A stretch of DNA of 64,000 bases from G963664835 sp963664835 (GCA_963664835.2 CAXXUG010000020.1:460179-524178); one strand, 5' to 3'. Positions 35,199-45,720 are shown, numbered from the stretch's first letter. A program made the numbers and translations. The notes: a model not told the origin generated them from the letters alone.

Positions 35199-37832
35199 AT
35201 GAAGGCAGGTCGTTGGTTGTTATTGGCCATTGTGGCGAGTTTTGCTGCCATGATGATGGTTTCGTCAGCATTTGGCCGAGGACAGTCGGCCGTCATCTTC
35301 GATTACGAGGTGACGAACGACGGCGGAATCCTGTTCGCCGACGAGTACGAGCGATTGGGCGGAGTGGATACGCTGGGATACCCTGCCTCGTACCGCTACA
35401 TGCAAGGTGGGTTCACCTACCAGGTGACGCAGAGAGCGCTACTGCAATGGAGACCGGAAGTAGGGAGCGCGTACCTGGGCAACATCTTCGAGATGTTGGA
35501 GAAAGCGGGCCACGACCAGTGGCTGCTGCAGGCAAAGGGAATACCTCTGCCGATCAAGGATGACGGATCCGGGGGAGATTGGAACAAAGCGAAGGCAACC
35601 AGGCTCTCCTGGCTGACGAACGAGCAGATCAAGGCGAAGTATCTGGCGAACCCGAATCCATCGGCGATATCGGATTGGAACGAGGATCGGTCGATCGAGT
35701 TGTATGGACTACCGATGTCCATGCCGGAGAAGCACGGTCCATTCATAAGCCAGCGCTTCCAGCGAGTGGCGTTCCAGTTGTGGGTTGACGAAATACCCGG
35801 CAGCCCAGCGCCAGGAACGGTAATAGGCGTCTTGGCGGGAGACCTGCTGAAAGAGGCGGGACTGGTGCCGGCGGAAGGCCTGAACGTAGCTGAGCGGCCG
35901 ACGGTCGTGACAGCGCCGCAGCCGGCGCCCGCGCCAGCGCCTGCTCCATCGCAATCATCGCCAGCGCCATCGCAGCCGGCCGCTCCGGCGGTGCCGGAAG
36001 GCTCCAGGCTGTCCGCGCTGAGCCTGACTGGCGTAACACTGTCGCCGGCGTTCAGCCCCACGCACACGTCTTACACCGGAACCGCGGCAAGCGGCACGGC
36101 TACTACGGATGTGACGGCTACCAAGGCCGATGACGCCGCGGACGACCCGGTGATCAAACTCGGTGGGACAGTGGACGATGACGGTACCGGTCTGGCTCTG
36201 GCTGCTAATGCAGTCAGCGTGATCACGATCGAGGTGACCGGCGAAGACGAGAAGAAGGTGACCTACACCGTCAGAGTGACGCGAGGCCAGGCGACTACCG
36301 ACGCCTCGTTGTCAGCTCTGAGCCTGAACAACAACATCGCGCTGTCGCCGGCGTTCTCCTGGGACCGCCACAGCTACACCGGCGTTGCGGCCAGCAGCGT
36401 GAGCAGTACGACTGTGGCTGCGACGGCGACCCAATCAGGCGCCACTCCCGCAGCGACGGTGGCCTACGAGTTGAACGACAGCTCGCATGCCGCGGCTAAT
36501 ATGTCTCTGTCGCCGGGTTCGGGCAACAAGATCGAGGTCATAGTCACGGCGTCTGACGGCAAGACGAAGCAGACCTACACGATCACAGTGACGCGGTTGA
36601 GTTCTTCGGGCAACACCGACGCCAGCTTGGCGTCGCTGACCCTGAGCGCAGGCACGCTGTCGCCGGCGTTCAGCTCCGGGCACACGTCTTACACGGCCAG
36701 CGTGGCCAGCAGCGTGGAGAATTTGACCGTAACTGCGCCGGCGAACGCCACCGGCGCTACTGTTGACATCTCACCGGACAGTCCGGTGGCTCTGGGCGAT
36801 GCTGGAACGGTTACCGTCATCACTGTGGAGGTGACGGCGTCAGACACGACTACGACTAAGACCTACCTGTTGAGGGTGACGCGTGGGAGCGTGACGCCGT
36901 CTACGGACGCGACGTTGTCTAATCTGGACCTGGGCGACGACGTGACGGTGTCGCCAGAGTTCAAGAGAGGCACCTACGCCTACACCGCCACCGTGGCAAA
37001 CAGCGTGACGACGGTGGATGTGGATGCGGATAAGAACAACAACGTCAGTGAGGTGACGTTGGTCTACAAGATAAACGGAGCTACGGATACCGACGGACAG
37101 GGTCTGGCGGTGTCACCGGGTTCCAACACCGTAACGGTCGAGGTGACGGCGGCGGACGGGAAGACGAAGCGGACCTACACGATCACGGTGACGCGGCTGG
37201 GTACCACGGGCAACACAGACGCGACGCTGTCGAGTCTGAGCCTGGGCGGCACCGAGAGCGGCGACGTGGCGCTGTCGCCGGCGTTCAGCCCCAGTCATAC
37301 GACGTACACCGCGACTGTGGCAAACAGCGTGGCCAGTACGGACGTGACGGCGGTGAAGAACTACACCGACGCGACAGGTCCGGTAATCACTGTCACCGGA
37401 GCCGGCAGTTGGAGTAGCCCAACTGCGACTCTGGGCCAGGGTTCCAACGTCATAACGCTCGTGGTGACGGCGCAAGACACGACTATTACGAAGACCTACA
37501 CGGTCACGGTGACGAAGCTTGCGGCGGCTACGAACGCCAATCTGTCGAGCCTGACGCTGAGCGGCTTCACGCTGAGTCCGAGTTTCTCCAGCGGCACCAT
37601 TGACTACACAGCTAGCGGGACCGCTGGCGCCGCCACACTGACGGTGGAGAAGAGCGACTCGAACGCGACCGTGACCTCCTTCACCCATAACACTACCCCT
37701 GTCAGCGACGACGACAATGACGATAGTGTATCGATCACGACGGTATCCGGATCGGGCACCATAGTCGTGTTGGTGACGGCGGAAGACGGGAGTACTACGA
37801 AGACGTACACTGTCACGTATACGGCTAACTAG
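35199..37832 (+). CDS. Exported protein: LGYP-type module plus six cadherin-like beta-sandwich domains (copy 1)
   Basis: An 877-residue protein with a signal peptide (LLLAIVASFAAMMMVSSAFG). Residues about 45-225 form a module shared with three other proteins here (ERLGGVDTLGYPASYRY, ALLQWRPEVGSAYLGNIFEM, GPFISQRFQRVAFQLWVDE). A PAPAPAPSQ linker follows at 235-265. Then come six repeats of about 95 residues, each starting like DASLSALSLNNN..LSPAF and ending like KQTYTITVTRL, which is the cadherin-like beta-sandwich family (Pfam Cadherin-like). Probably a surface or secreted binding protein. A near-identical copy lies 6087 bases downstream. RBS is gagaggtg before ATG, and a terminator follows the stop. 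Confidence 0.9.
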   Translation: MKAGRWLLLAIVASFAAMMMVSSAFGRGQSAVIFDYEVTNDGGILFADEYERLGGVDTLGYPASYRYMQGGFTYQVTQRALLQWRPEVGSAYLGNIFEMLEKAGHDQWLLQAKGIPLPIKDDGSGGDWNKAKATRLSWLTNEQIKAKYLANPNPSAISDWNEDRSIELYGLPMSMPEKHGPFISQRFQRVAFQLWVDEIPGSPAPGTVIGVLAGDLLKEAGLVPAEGLNVAERPTVVTAPQPAPAPAPAPSQSSPAPSQPAAPAVPEGSRLSALSLTGVTLSPAFSPTHTSYTGTAASGTATTDVTATKADDAADDPVIKLGGTVDDDGTGLALAANAVSVITIEVTGEDEKKVTYTVRVTRGQATTDASLSALSLNNNIALSPAFSWDRHSYTGVAASSVSSTTVAATATQSGATPAATVAYELNDSSHAAANMSLSPGSGNKIEVIVTASDGKTKQTYTITVTRLSSSGNTDASLASLTLSAGTLSPAFSSGHTSYTASVASSVENLTVTAPANATGATVDISPDSPVALGDAGTVTVITVEVTASDTTTTKTYLLRVTRGSVTPSTDATLSNLDLGDDVTVSPEFKRGTYAYTATVANSVTTVDVDADKNNNVSEVTLVYKINGATDTDGQGLAVSPGSNTVTVEVTAADGKTKRTYTITVTRLGTTGNTDATLSSLSLGGTESGDVALSPAFSPSHTTYTATVANSVASTDVTAVKNYTDATGPVITVTGAGSWSSPTATLGQGSNVITLVVTAQDTTITKTYTVTVTKLAAATNANLSSLTLSGFTLSPSFSSGTIDYTASGTAGAATLTVEKSDSNATVTSFTHNTTPVSDDDNDDSVSITTVSGSGTIVVLVTAEDGSTTKTYTVTYTAN

Positions 37833-37890
37833 CGACTGAGTGAAGGCGGAGGTCAGCCTCCGCACTCGCTCGACAACGAGCCTAAGACGA

Positions 37891-37925
37891 AACGCCCTAC
37901 CCGTAAGAAGGTAGGGCGTTTTGCT
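37891..37925 (+). terminator. Intrinsic terminator of cadherin-like copy 1
   Basis: Perfect 11-bp stem aacgccctacc/ggtagggcgtt (37891-37901 / 37910-37920) with an 8-base loop and following TTTT. The same structure is at 43977-44010 after copy 2. Confidence 0.9.
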
Positions 37926-37964
37926 GTCCAAAGACCCCTCGCCCCTCGCCTCGCGGAGTCTTAC

Positions 37965-39300
37965 GACTGTAGGGTTGGGGCTCGTCCCCAACCGCCGGGG
38001 CGGGGTAGGGTCGCCGGCCCTACAATCCGGCTCCGGCACAAATCCCGATCACCGTAGGATCGCACCCAACCGCACCCCACCCCTGGCGGGGGACAAGCCC
38101 CGCGCCCTACATTTCCCCCCTCCCCCCGTCCGAGAATCCGGCCATCGAGGGCGGAATGACCTCCGGCATAGTCCTGTAGGGTTGGGGCTCGTCCCCAACC
38201 GCCGGGGCGGGGGAGGGGGCGTCGGCAATGGGAAAAACCCCGGCGTAGAGGCGATTCGCGAATCGCCCGAGGCGAGGGAATGCGGCGGAACGTCGCTGGC
38301 CCCCGTCCCCAATGACCGTTGTAGGGTTGGGGCTTGTCCCCAACCGCCGGGGCGGGGAAGGGCGCCGGCAATGGGAAAAACCCCGGCGTAGGGGCGATTC
38401 GCGAACCGTCCGAAAATACCGCAAACGAATGGACCTCGCGGCGGGCATGGGGGTTCCGCGCAACGCCGGCCCCGTCCCCAATGACCGCTGTAGGGTTGGG
38501 GCTCGTCCCCAACCGCCGGTGGGGGGAGGACCTCCGGCGATGGGAAAAAACCCCCGGCGTAGGGGCAAATCGCGAATCATCCGAGATGAGGGGATGCGGC
38601 GGAGCGTCGCCGGCCGGCCGCCCCAACCGCCCAAAAAACCGCAAACGAACGACAATACGACGGGCATGAACGATATCGGCCGAACCCCTGTAGGGTTGGG
38701 GCTTGTCCCCAACCGCCGGTGGGGGGAGGATCTCCGGCGATGGAAAAACCCCCGGCGTAGGGTCGAATCGCGAATCGTCCGAGGCGAGGGGATGCGGCAG
38801 GCCGTCGCCGGCCGGCCAAGATACCGCAAACGAACGACAACACGACGGGCATGAACGATATCGGCCGAATCCCTGTAGGGTTGGGGCTTGTCCCCAACCG
38901 CCGGTGGGGGGAGGGTCGCCGGCGATGGAAAAAACCTCGGCGTAGGGTCGAATCGGGAATCATCCGAGGCGAGGGGATGCGGCGGAACGTCGCCGGCCGG
39001 GAGGAACCCCGTGCGGGGCGGGATGGTCTTACAATCCGGCTCCGGCACAAATCGCGATGTCCGTAGGGTCGCTCCCCGCCGCCGGCCACCCCAGGCGGGG
39101 GACAAGCCCCGCGCCCTACATTTCCCCCCTCCCCGCGCCCGACAATCCGGCCACCGAGGGCGGAATGACCTCCGGCATAGTCCTGTAGGGTTGGGGCTTG
39201 TCCCCAACCGCCGGGGCGTGGGAGGGGGCGCCGGCGATGGGAAAACCCCCGGCGTAGGTGCGAACCGCGAATCGCCCGAGGCGAGGGGATGCGGCGCTGT
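37965..39300. repeat. REP/BIME-like repeat block 3
   Basis: At least seven cores (near 37970, 38175, 38320, 38488, 38690, 38873 and 39184) plus inverted variants ending near 38110 and 39121. Recurrent inner modules are the cgccggcgatggraaaa/ccccggcg hairpin, the gattcgcgaatc palindrome and gcgaggggatgcggc. Long frames across both strands here are repeat shadows. Confidence 0.85.
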
Positions 39301-39397
39301 GTCATGTTCCCAGCTTGGGGAGCGGCTCGCTCGCGCACTTTGCTCGCCCGGCATCCCGACATTTTCATTCTCTTATGCGGGCTTCATAAGGCCATGG

Positions 39398-41062
39398 TGG
39401 TTCCAGCCCCGTATCGGAGTACGGGGCCGGAGTGACGATCGGCCGTATACGGGGTCGGAAACCACACGCCAACGTCATTCCGGCCCCCCGTTCGTCATTC
39501 CGGCGGAAGCCGGAATCCAGGGGGGCGGTGGGGAGGTCTGGCGCTCTCGCCGCGCAAGACGGTCATGAAGCAAGCGAAAGGCCGGCTCCGCGATGTGGCG
39601 CGACCTGTACGACGAGGTAGTCCTACGCAAACGCCGAGGGGCCTGGACTCCGGCCCCGTATCGGAGTACGGGGCAGGCTCTTCGCCGGAGTGACCTTGGG
39701 AGAGGGGCCGGCCCGGCACTTCGTCACTACTATGAAAATAGACCGCTTCGGCGTCCTCTCGTTCGTGATTTGCGGCATCCCATCGTCAATTCGGCCCCCC
39801 GTTCGTCATTCCGGCGGAAGCCGGAATCCAGAGGGGCGGTGGGGAGATCTGGCGCTCTCGCCGCGCAAGACGGTCATGAAGCAAGCGAAAGGCCGGCTCC
39901 GCGATGTGGCGCAACCTGTACGACGAGGTAGTCCGACGCAAACGCCGAGGGGCTTGGACTCCGGCCCCGTGACGAGTAGAATCATACGATGAAACAAGCC
40001 TACGTCTACGTCCTTGCCAGCAAACGCAACGGCACACTCTACATAGGAGTTACCTCGAACCTTGTCCAACGCGTCTGGCAGCACAAAAATGACTTCGTAG
40101 AGGGGTTCACGAAACGCTATGGAGTACACACCCTAGTTTGGTACGAGACTCACGAAACGATGGAGAGCGCGATCAGTAGAGAAAAGGCTCTGAAGGAATG
40201 GAAGAGGGCCTGGAAGGTTCGCCTAATCGAGAGGACGAACGCAAACTGGCGTGACCTGTACGACGAGGTGGTCTGAGCCAAACGCCGAGGGGTCTGGACT
40301 CCGGCCCCGTATCGGAGTACGGGGCCGGAGTGACGATCGGCCGTATACGGGGTCGGAAACCACACGCCAACGTCATTCCGGCGGAAGCCGGAATCCAGAG
40401 GGGCGGTGGGGAGGTCTGGCGCTCTCGCCGCGCAAGACGGTCATGAAGCAAGCGAAAGGCCGGCTCCGCGATGTGGCGCGACCTGTACGACGAGGTAGTC
40501 CGACGCAAACGCCGAGGGGTTTGGACTCCGGTCCGCCTGAGGCGGATACGGGGCAGGCTCTTCGCCGGAGTGACCTTGGGAGAGGGGCCGGCCCGGCACT
40601 TCGTCACTACTATGAAAATAGACCGCTTCGGCGTCCTCTCGTTCGTGATTTGCGGCATCCCATCGTCAATTCGGCCCCCCGTTCGTCATTCCGGCGGAAG
40701 CCGGAATCCAGAGGGGCGGTGGGGAGGTCTGGCGCTCTCGCCGCGCAAGACGGTCATGAAGCAAGCGAAAGGCCGGCTCCGCGACGTGGCGCAACCTGTA
40801 CGACGAGGTAGTCCGACGCAAACGCCGAGGGGTTCTGGACTCCGGTCCGCCTGAGGCGGATACGGGGCAGGCTCTTCGCCGGAGTGACCTTGGGAGAGGG
40901 GCCGGCCCGGCACTTCGTCACTACTATGAAAATAGACCGCTTCGGCGTCCTCTCGTTCGTGATTTGCGGCATCCCATCGTCAATTCGGCCCCCCGTTCGT
41001 CATTCCGGCCCCCCGTTCGTCATTCCGGCGGAAGCCGGAATCCAAGGGTGGGGAGGTGGCAC
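39398..41062. repeat. Array of about 310-bp repeats built around the GIY-YIG gene
   Basis: Five copies of a unit marked by cgtcattccggcggaagc (starting at 39493, 39804, 40371, 40684 and 41018). Spacings are 311, 567 (includes the full gene), 313 and 334 bases. Each unit contains the ttccggc/gccggaa palindrome, the segment tggcgYRacctgtacgac identical to the 3' end of the GIY-YIG gene, gcaaacgccgaggggYctgg, and a second hairpin. The clearest is ctccggccccgta/tacggggccggag at about 39405 and 40297. This family is distinct from the GTAG repeats. Confidence 0.85.
39989..40276 (+). CDS. Stand-alone GIY-YIG nuclease
   Basis: A 95-residue single-domain GIY-YIG protein (UPF0213-like). YVYVLASKRNGTLYIGVTSN holds the two tyrosine motifs, RVWQHKN the catalytic arginine region and SREKALKEWKRAWK the metal-binding glutamate. 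The C terminus NWRDLYDEVV is reproduced as a fragment in every neighbouring repeat unit. There is no DNA-binding domain. It is the only intact gene in the array and the likely parent of the repeats. Whether it acts in their movement or in repair is unknown. Confidence 0.9.
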   Translation: MKQAYVYVLASKRNGTLYIGVTSNLVQRVWQHKNDFVEGFTKRYGVHTLVWYETHETMESAISREKALKEWKRAWKVRLIERTNANWRDLYDEVV

Positions 41063-41111
41063 AACGACCCCGCGAATACGTTCCGATTGCAATTTTTGGT
41101 GTTTGAATTGG

Positions 41112-41245
41112 TATGTGGGTTGGGTTACAATTCCCCTCGGAGAATATTCAGAAACGTGTAGTAGTTGAGGTAATTATTTATAAGGTTCATAGGTCCTTTA
41201 CGGTTGAACTGGGGAAATGATTGGTTTACAATGCCGTCGGAACGA
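41112..41245 (+). promoter_or_regulatory. TTACAAT-type boxes upstream of cadherin-like copy 2
   Basis: Two boxes (near 41123 and 41229) correspond to the third and fourth boxes before copy 1: gttgggttacaattcc and attggtttacaatgc followed by cgtcggaacg. The intervening sequence has diverged while the boxes are kept, suggesting that they are functional promoter or binding sites. Confidence 0.55.
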
Positions 41246-41285
41246 AAAATAGATCAATGGGTTTGATCGACAGAGAGGTGCACTA

Positions 41286-43919
41286 ATGAAGGCAGGTCGT
41301 TGGTTGTTATTGGCCATTGTGGCGAGTTTTGCTGCGATGATGATGGTCTCGTCAGCATTTGGCCGAGGACAGTCGGCCGTCATCTTCGATTATGAAGTGA
41401 CGAACGACGGCGGGATCCTGTTCGCCGACGAGTACGAGCGATTGGGCGGAGTGGATACGCTGGGATACCCTGCCTCGTACCGCTACATGCAGGGAGGGTT
41501 CACCTACCAGGTGACGCAGAGAGCTCTGTTGCAGTGGAGGCCGGAGGTAGGGAGCGCTTATCTCGGGAACATCTTCGAGATGTTGGAGAAGGCGGGCCTG
41601 GACGACTGGCTGCTGCAAGCGAAGGGAATACCTCTGCCGATCAAGGATGATGGATCCAACGGCGATTGGAACAAAGCGAAGGCAACGAGGCTTTCGTGGT
41701 TGACGAACGAACAGATCAAGGCGAAGTATTTCGCGAACCCGAATCCAAGCGCAATATCGGATTGGAACGAGGACAGCGCGATCAACCTGTATGGACTGCC
41801 GATGTCCATGCCGGAGAAGCACGGGCCGTTCATAAGCCAGCGCTTCCAGCGAGTGGCGTTCCAGTTGTGGGTTGACGAAATACCCGGCAGCCCGGCGCCA
41901 GGAACGGTAATAGGTGTCTTGGCGGGCGACCTGCTGAAAGAGGCGGGACTGGTGCCGGCGGAAGGCCTGAACGTAGCTGAGCGGCCGACGGTCGTGACAG
42001 CGCCGCAGCCGGCGCCCGCGCCAGCGCCTGCTCCATCGCAATCATCGCCAGCGCCATCGCAGCCGGCCGCTCCGGCGGTGCCGGAAGGCTCCAGGCTGTC
42101 CGCGCTGAGCCTGACTGGCGTAACACTGTCGCCGGCGTTCAGCCCCACGCACACGTCTTACACCGGAACCGCGGCAAGCGGCACGGCTACTACGGATGTG
42201 ACGGCTACCAAGGCCGATGACGCCGCGGACGACCCGGTGATCAAACTCGGTGGGACAGTGGACGATGACGGTACCGGTCTGGCTCTGGCTGCTAATGCAG
42301 TCAGCGTGATCACGATCGAGGTGACCGGCGAAGACGAGAAGAAGGTGACCTACACCGTCAGAGTGACGCGAGGCCAGGCGACTACCGACGCCTCGTTGTC
42401 AGCTCTGAGCCTGAACAACAACATCGCGCTGTCGCCGGCGTTCTCCTGGGACCGCCACAGCTACACCGGCGTTGCGGCCAGCAGCGTGAGCAGTACGACT
42501 GTGGCTGCGACGGCGACCCAATCAGGCGCCACTCCCGCAGCGACGGTGGCCTACGAGTTGAACGACAGCTCGCATGCCGCGGCTAATATGTCTCTGTCGC
42601 CGGGTTCGGGCAACAAGATCGAGGTCATAGTCACGGCGTCTGACGGCAAGACGAAGCAGACCTACACGATCACAGTGACGCGGTTGAGTTCTTCGGGCAA
42701 CACCGACGCCAGCTTGGCGTCGCTGACCCTGAGCGCAGGCACGCTGTCGCCGGCGTTCAGCTCCGGGCACACGTCTTACACGGCCAGCGTGGCCAGCAGC
42801 GTGGAGAATTTGACCGTAACTGCGCCGGCGAACGCCACCGGCGCTACTGTTGACATCTCACCGGACAGTCCGGTGGCTCTGGGCGATGCTGGAACGGTTA
42901 CCGTCATCACTGTGGAGGTGACGGCGTCAGACACGACTACGACTAAGACCTACCTGTTGAGGGTGACGCGTGGGAGCGTGACGCCGTCTACGGACGCGAC
43001 GTTGTCTAATCTGGACCTGGGCGACGACGTGACGGTGTCGCCAGAGTTCAAGAGAGGCACCTACGCCTACACCGCCACCGTGGCAAACAGCGTGACGACG
43101 GTGGATGTGGATGCGGATAAGAACAACAACGTCAGTGAGGTGACGTTGGTCTACAAGATAAACGGAGCTACGGATACCGACGGACAGGGTCTGGCGGTGT
43201 CACCGGGTTCCAACACCGTAACGGTCGAGGTGACGGCGGCGGACGGGAAGACGAAGCGGACCTACACGATCACGGTGACGCGGCTGGGTACCACGGGCAA
43301 CACAGACGCGACGCTGTCGAGTCTGAGCCTGGGCGGCACCGAGAGCGGCGACGTGGCGCTGTCGCCGGCGTTCAGCCCCAGTCATACGACGTACACCGCG
43401 ACTGTGGCAAACAGCGTGGCCAGTACGGACGTGACGGCGGTGAAGAACTACACCGACGCGACAGGTCCGGTAATCACTGTCACCGGAGCCGGCAGTTGGA
43501 GTAGCCCAACTGCGACTCTGGGCCAGGGTTCCAACGTCATAACGCTCGTGGTGACGGCGCAAGACACGACTGTGACTAAGACCTACACGGTCACGGTGAC
43601 GAAGCTTGCGGCGGCTGCGAACGCCAATCTGTCGAGCCTGACGCTGAGCGGCTTCACGCTGAGTCCGAGTTTCTCCAGCGGCACCATTGACTACACAGCT
43701 AGCGGGCCCGCTGGCGCCGCCACACTGACGGTGGAGAAGAGCGACTCGAACGCGAGCGTGACCTCCTTCACCCATAACAGTACCGCTATCAGCGACGACG
43801 ACGATGACGATAGTGTATCGATCCCGATTGCATCCGGATCGGGCACCATAATCGTGTTGGTGACGGCGGAAGACGGGAGTACTACGAAGACGTACACTGT
43901 CACGTATACGACTAACTAG
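41286..43919 (+). CDS. Exported protein: LGYP-type module plus six cadherin-like domains (copy 2)
   Basis: An 877-residue paralogue of the protein at 35199, same length and architecture: signal peptide, about 180-residue LGYP-type module, PAPAPAPSQ linker and six cadherin-like domains. Replacements cluster in the first 200 residues (HDQWLL to LDDWLL, YLANPNP to YFANPNP, RSIELYG to SAINLYG) and in the last 110 (for example NTTPVSDDD to NSTAISDDD). Between them about 1.6 kb looks identical at the DNA level. That pattern suggests recent gene conversion between the two copies. Same RBS and terminator as copy 1. Confidence 0.9.
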   Translation: MKAGRWLLLAIVASFAAMMMVSSAFGRGQSAVIFDYEVTNDGGILFADEYERLGGVDTLGYPASYRYMQGGFTYQVTQRALLQWRPEVGSAYLGNIFEMLEKAGLDDWLLQAKGIPLPIKDDGSNGDWNKAKATRLSWLTNEQIKAKYFANPNPSAISDWNEDSAINLYGLPMSMPEKHGPFISQRFQRVAFQLWVDEIPGSPAPGTVIGVLAGDLLKEAGLVPAEGLNVAERPTVVTAPQPAPAPAPAPSQSSPAPSQPAAPAVPEGSRLSALSLTGVTLSPAFSPTHTSYTGTAASGTATTDVTATKADDAADDPVIKLGGTVDDDGTGLALAANAVSVITIEVTGEDEKKVTYTVRVTRGQATTDASLSALSLNNNIALSPAFSWDRHSYTGVAASSVSSTTVAATATQSGATPAATVAYELNDSSHAAANMSLSPGSGNKIEVIVTASDGKTKQTYTITVTRLSSSGNTDASLASLTLSAGTLSPAFSSGHTSYTASVASSVENLTVTAPANATGATVDISPDSPVALGDAGTVTVITVEVTASDTTTTKTYLLRVTRGSVTPSTDATLSNLDLGDDVTVSPEFKRGTYAYTATVANSVTTVDVDADKNNNVSEVTLVYKINGATDTDGQGLAVSPGSNTVTVEVTAADGKTKRTYTITVTRLGTTGNTDATLSSLSLGGTESGDVALSPAFSPSHTTYTATVANSVASTDVTAVKNYTDATGPVITVTGAGSWSSPTATLGQGSNVITLVVTAQDTTVTKTYTVTVTKLAAAANANLSSLTLSGFTLSPSFSSGTIDYTASGPAGAATLTVEKSDSNASVTSFTHNSTAISDDDDDDSVSIPIASGSGTIIVLVTAEDGSTTKTYTVTYTTN

Positions 43920-43976
43920 CGACTGAGTGAAGGCGGAGCCAGCCTCCGCACTCGCTCGACGACGAGCCTAAGGCGA

Positions 43977-44010
43977 AACGCCCTACCCGTAAGAAGGTAG
44001 GGCGTTTTGC
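43977..44010 (+). terminator. Intrinsic terminator of cadherin-like copy 2
   Basis: Perfect stem 43977-43987 / 43996-44006 followed by TTTT. It is the duplicate of the copy 1 terminator. Confidence 0.9.
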
Positions 44011-44024
44011 TGTCCAAAGACGGC

Positions 44025-45720
44025 TCGCCTCTCGCCTCGCGGAGTCTTCGACTGTAGGGTTGGGGCTCGTCCCCAACCGCCCAAGATACCGCAAACGAAC
44101 GACAATACGAAGGGCAAGAACGATACCGGCCGAACCGCTGTAGGGCTGGGGCTTGTCCCCAGCCGCCGGTGGGGGGAGGACCTCCGGCGATGGGAAAAAC
44201 CCCGGCGTAGGGGCGATTCGCGAATCGCCCGAGGCGAGGGGATGCGGCAGGTCGTCGCCGGCCCCCGTCCCCAATGACCGTTGTAGGGTTGGGGCTCGTC
44301 CCCAACCGCCGGGGTGGGGGAGGTGCGCCGGCGATGGGAAAACCCCCGGCGTAGGGGCGAATCGCGAATCGTCCGAGGCGAGGGAATGCGGCGGGTCGTC
44401 GCCGGCCCCCGTCCCCAATGACCGTTGTAGGGTTGGGGCTCGTCCCCAACCGCCGGGGCGTGGGAGGATCGCCGGCGATGGAAAAACCCCCGGCGCAGGG
44501 GCGATTCGCGAACCGTCCGAGATCCCACAAACGAATGAACCTGGCGGCGGGCATGGGGGTTCCGCGCAACGCCGGCCCACGTCCCCAATGACCGATGTAG
44601 GGTTGGGGCTTGTCCCCAACCGCCGGGGCGGTGTAGGGGAGCCGGCGAAGGGAAAACCCCCGGCGTAGGTGCGAATCGCGAATCGTCCGAGGTGGGGGGA
44701 TGCCGCAGGTCGTCCCCAACCGCCGGGGTGGGGGAGGACCTCCGGCGATGGAAAAACCCCGGCGTAGGTGCGAATCGCGAATCGTCCGAGGCGAGGGAAT
44801 GCGGCAGGTCGTCGCCGGCCGGCCGGGATGGTCCTACAATCCGGCTCCGGCAAAAATCGCGATGGCCGTAGGATCGCGCCCTGCCGCCGGCCGCCCCTGG
44901 CGGGGGACAAGCCCCGCGCCCTACATTTCCCCCCTCCCCGCGCCCGACAATCCGGCCATCGAGGGCGGAATGACCTCCGGCATAGTCCTGTAGGGTTGGG
45001 GCTCGTCCCCAACCGCCGGGGCGGGGGAGGGGGCGCCGGCGAAGGGGAAACCCCCGGCGTAGGGACGATTCGCGATTCGCCCGAGATACCGCAAACGAAT
45101 GGACCTCGCGGCGGGCATGGGGGTTCCGCGCAACGCCGGCCCCCGTTCCCAATGACCGATGTAGGGTTGGGGCTCGTCCCCAACCGCCGGGGCGTGGGAG
45201 GGTCGCCGGCGATGGAAAAAACCCCCGGCGTAGGGGCGATTCGCGAACCGTCCGAGATACCGCAAACGAATGGACCTCGCGGCCGGCATGGGGCCTCTCG
45301 CAACGCCGGCCCCCGTTCCCGATGACCGATGTAGGGTTGGGGCTCGTCCCCAACCGCCGGGCGTGGGAGGGTCGCCGGCGATGGAAAAACCCCGGCGTAG
45401 GGGGGATTCGGGAATCGTCCGAGGCGAGGGGATGCGGCGGGTCGTCGCCGGCCGGCCGGGATGGTCCTACAATCCGGCTCCGGCGCAAATCGCGATGGCC
45501 GTAGGGACGCTCCCTGCCGCCGGCCGCCCCAGGCGGGGGACAAGCCCCCGCCCTACATTTCCCCCCTCCCCGCGCCCGACAATCCGGCCATCGAGGGCGG
45601 AATGACCTCCGGCATAGTCCTGTAGGGTTGGGGGAGGACCTCCGGCGATGGAAAAAACCCCGGCGTAGGGGCGAATCGCGAATCGTCCGAGGCGAGGGGA
45701 TGCCACAGACCGGCGCCGGC
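44025..45720. repeat. REP/BIME-like repeat block 4
   Basis: The largest block. Cores lie near 44053, 44140 (ctgggg/ccccag variant), 44281, 44427, 44597, 44989, 45160 and 45330, with a truncated core near 45621. Inverted variants end near 44923 and 45559. The unit 45329-45559 again has TGTAGGG...CCCTACA ends. No gene is supported inside. Confidence 0.85.

Noticed and set aside
39410..40450. Frames within the GIY-YIG array (for example those containing WRDLYDEVV)
   Set aside because: They are repeat-unit translations holding only the last codons of the nuclease gene. Only 39989-40276 encodes a complete domain.
36435..43775. Long minus-strand frames across the cadherin-like genes
   Set aside because: Antisense shadows of strongly biased Thr/Ser/Ala/Val codons. 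The plus-strand proteins have signal peptide, domains, RBS and terminator.
43912..45720. Long open frames (up to about 540 codons) on both strands of the repeat blocks
   Set aside because: They are arginine/proline-rich translations of the same GC-rich repeats in several frames at once, with no domain. The absence of stops comes from composition.
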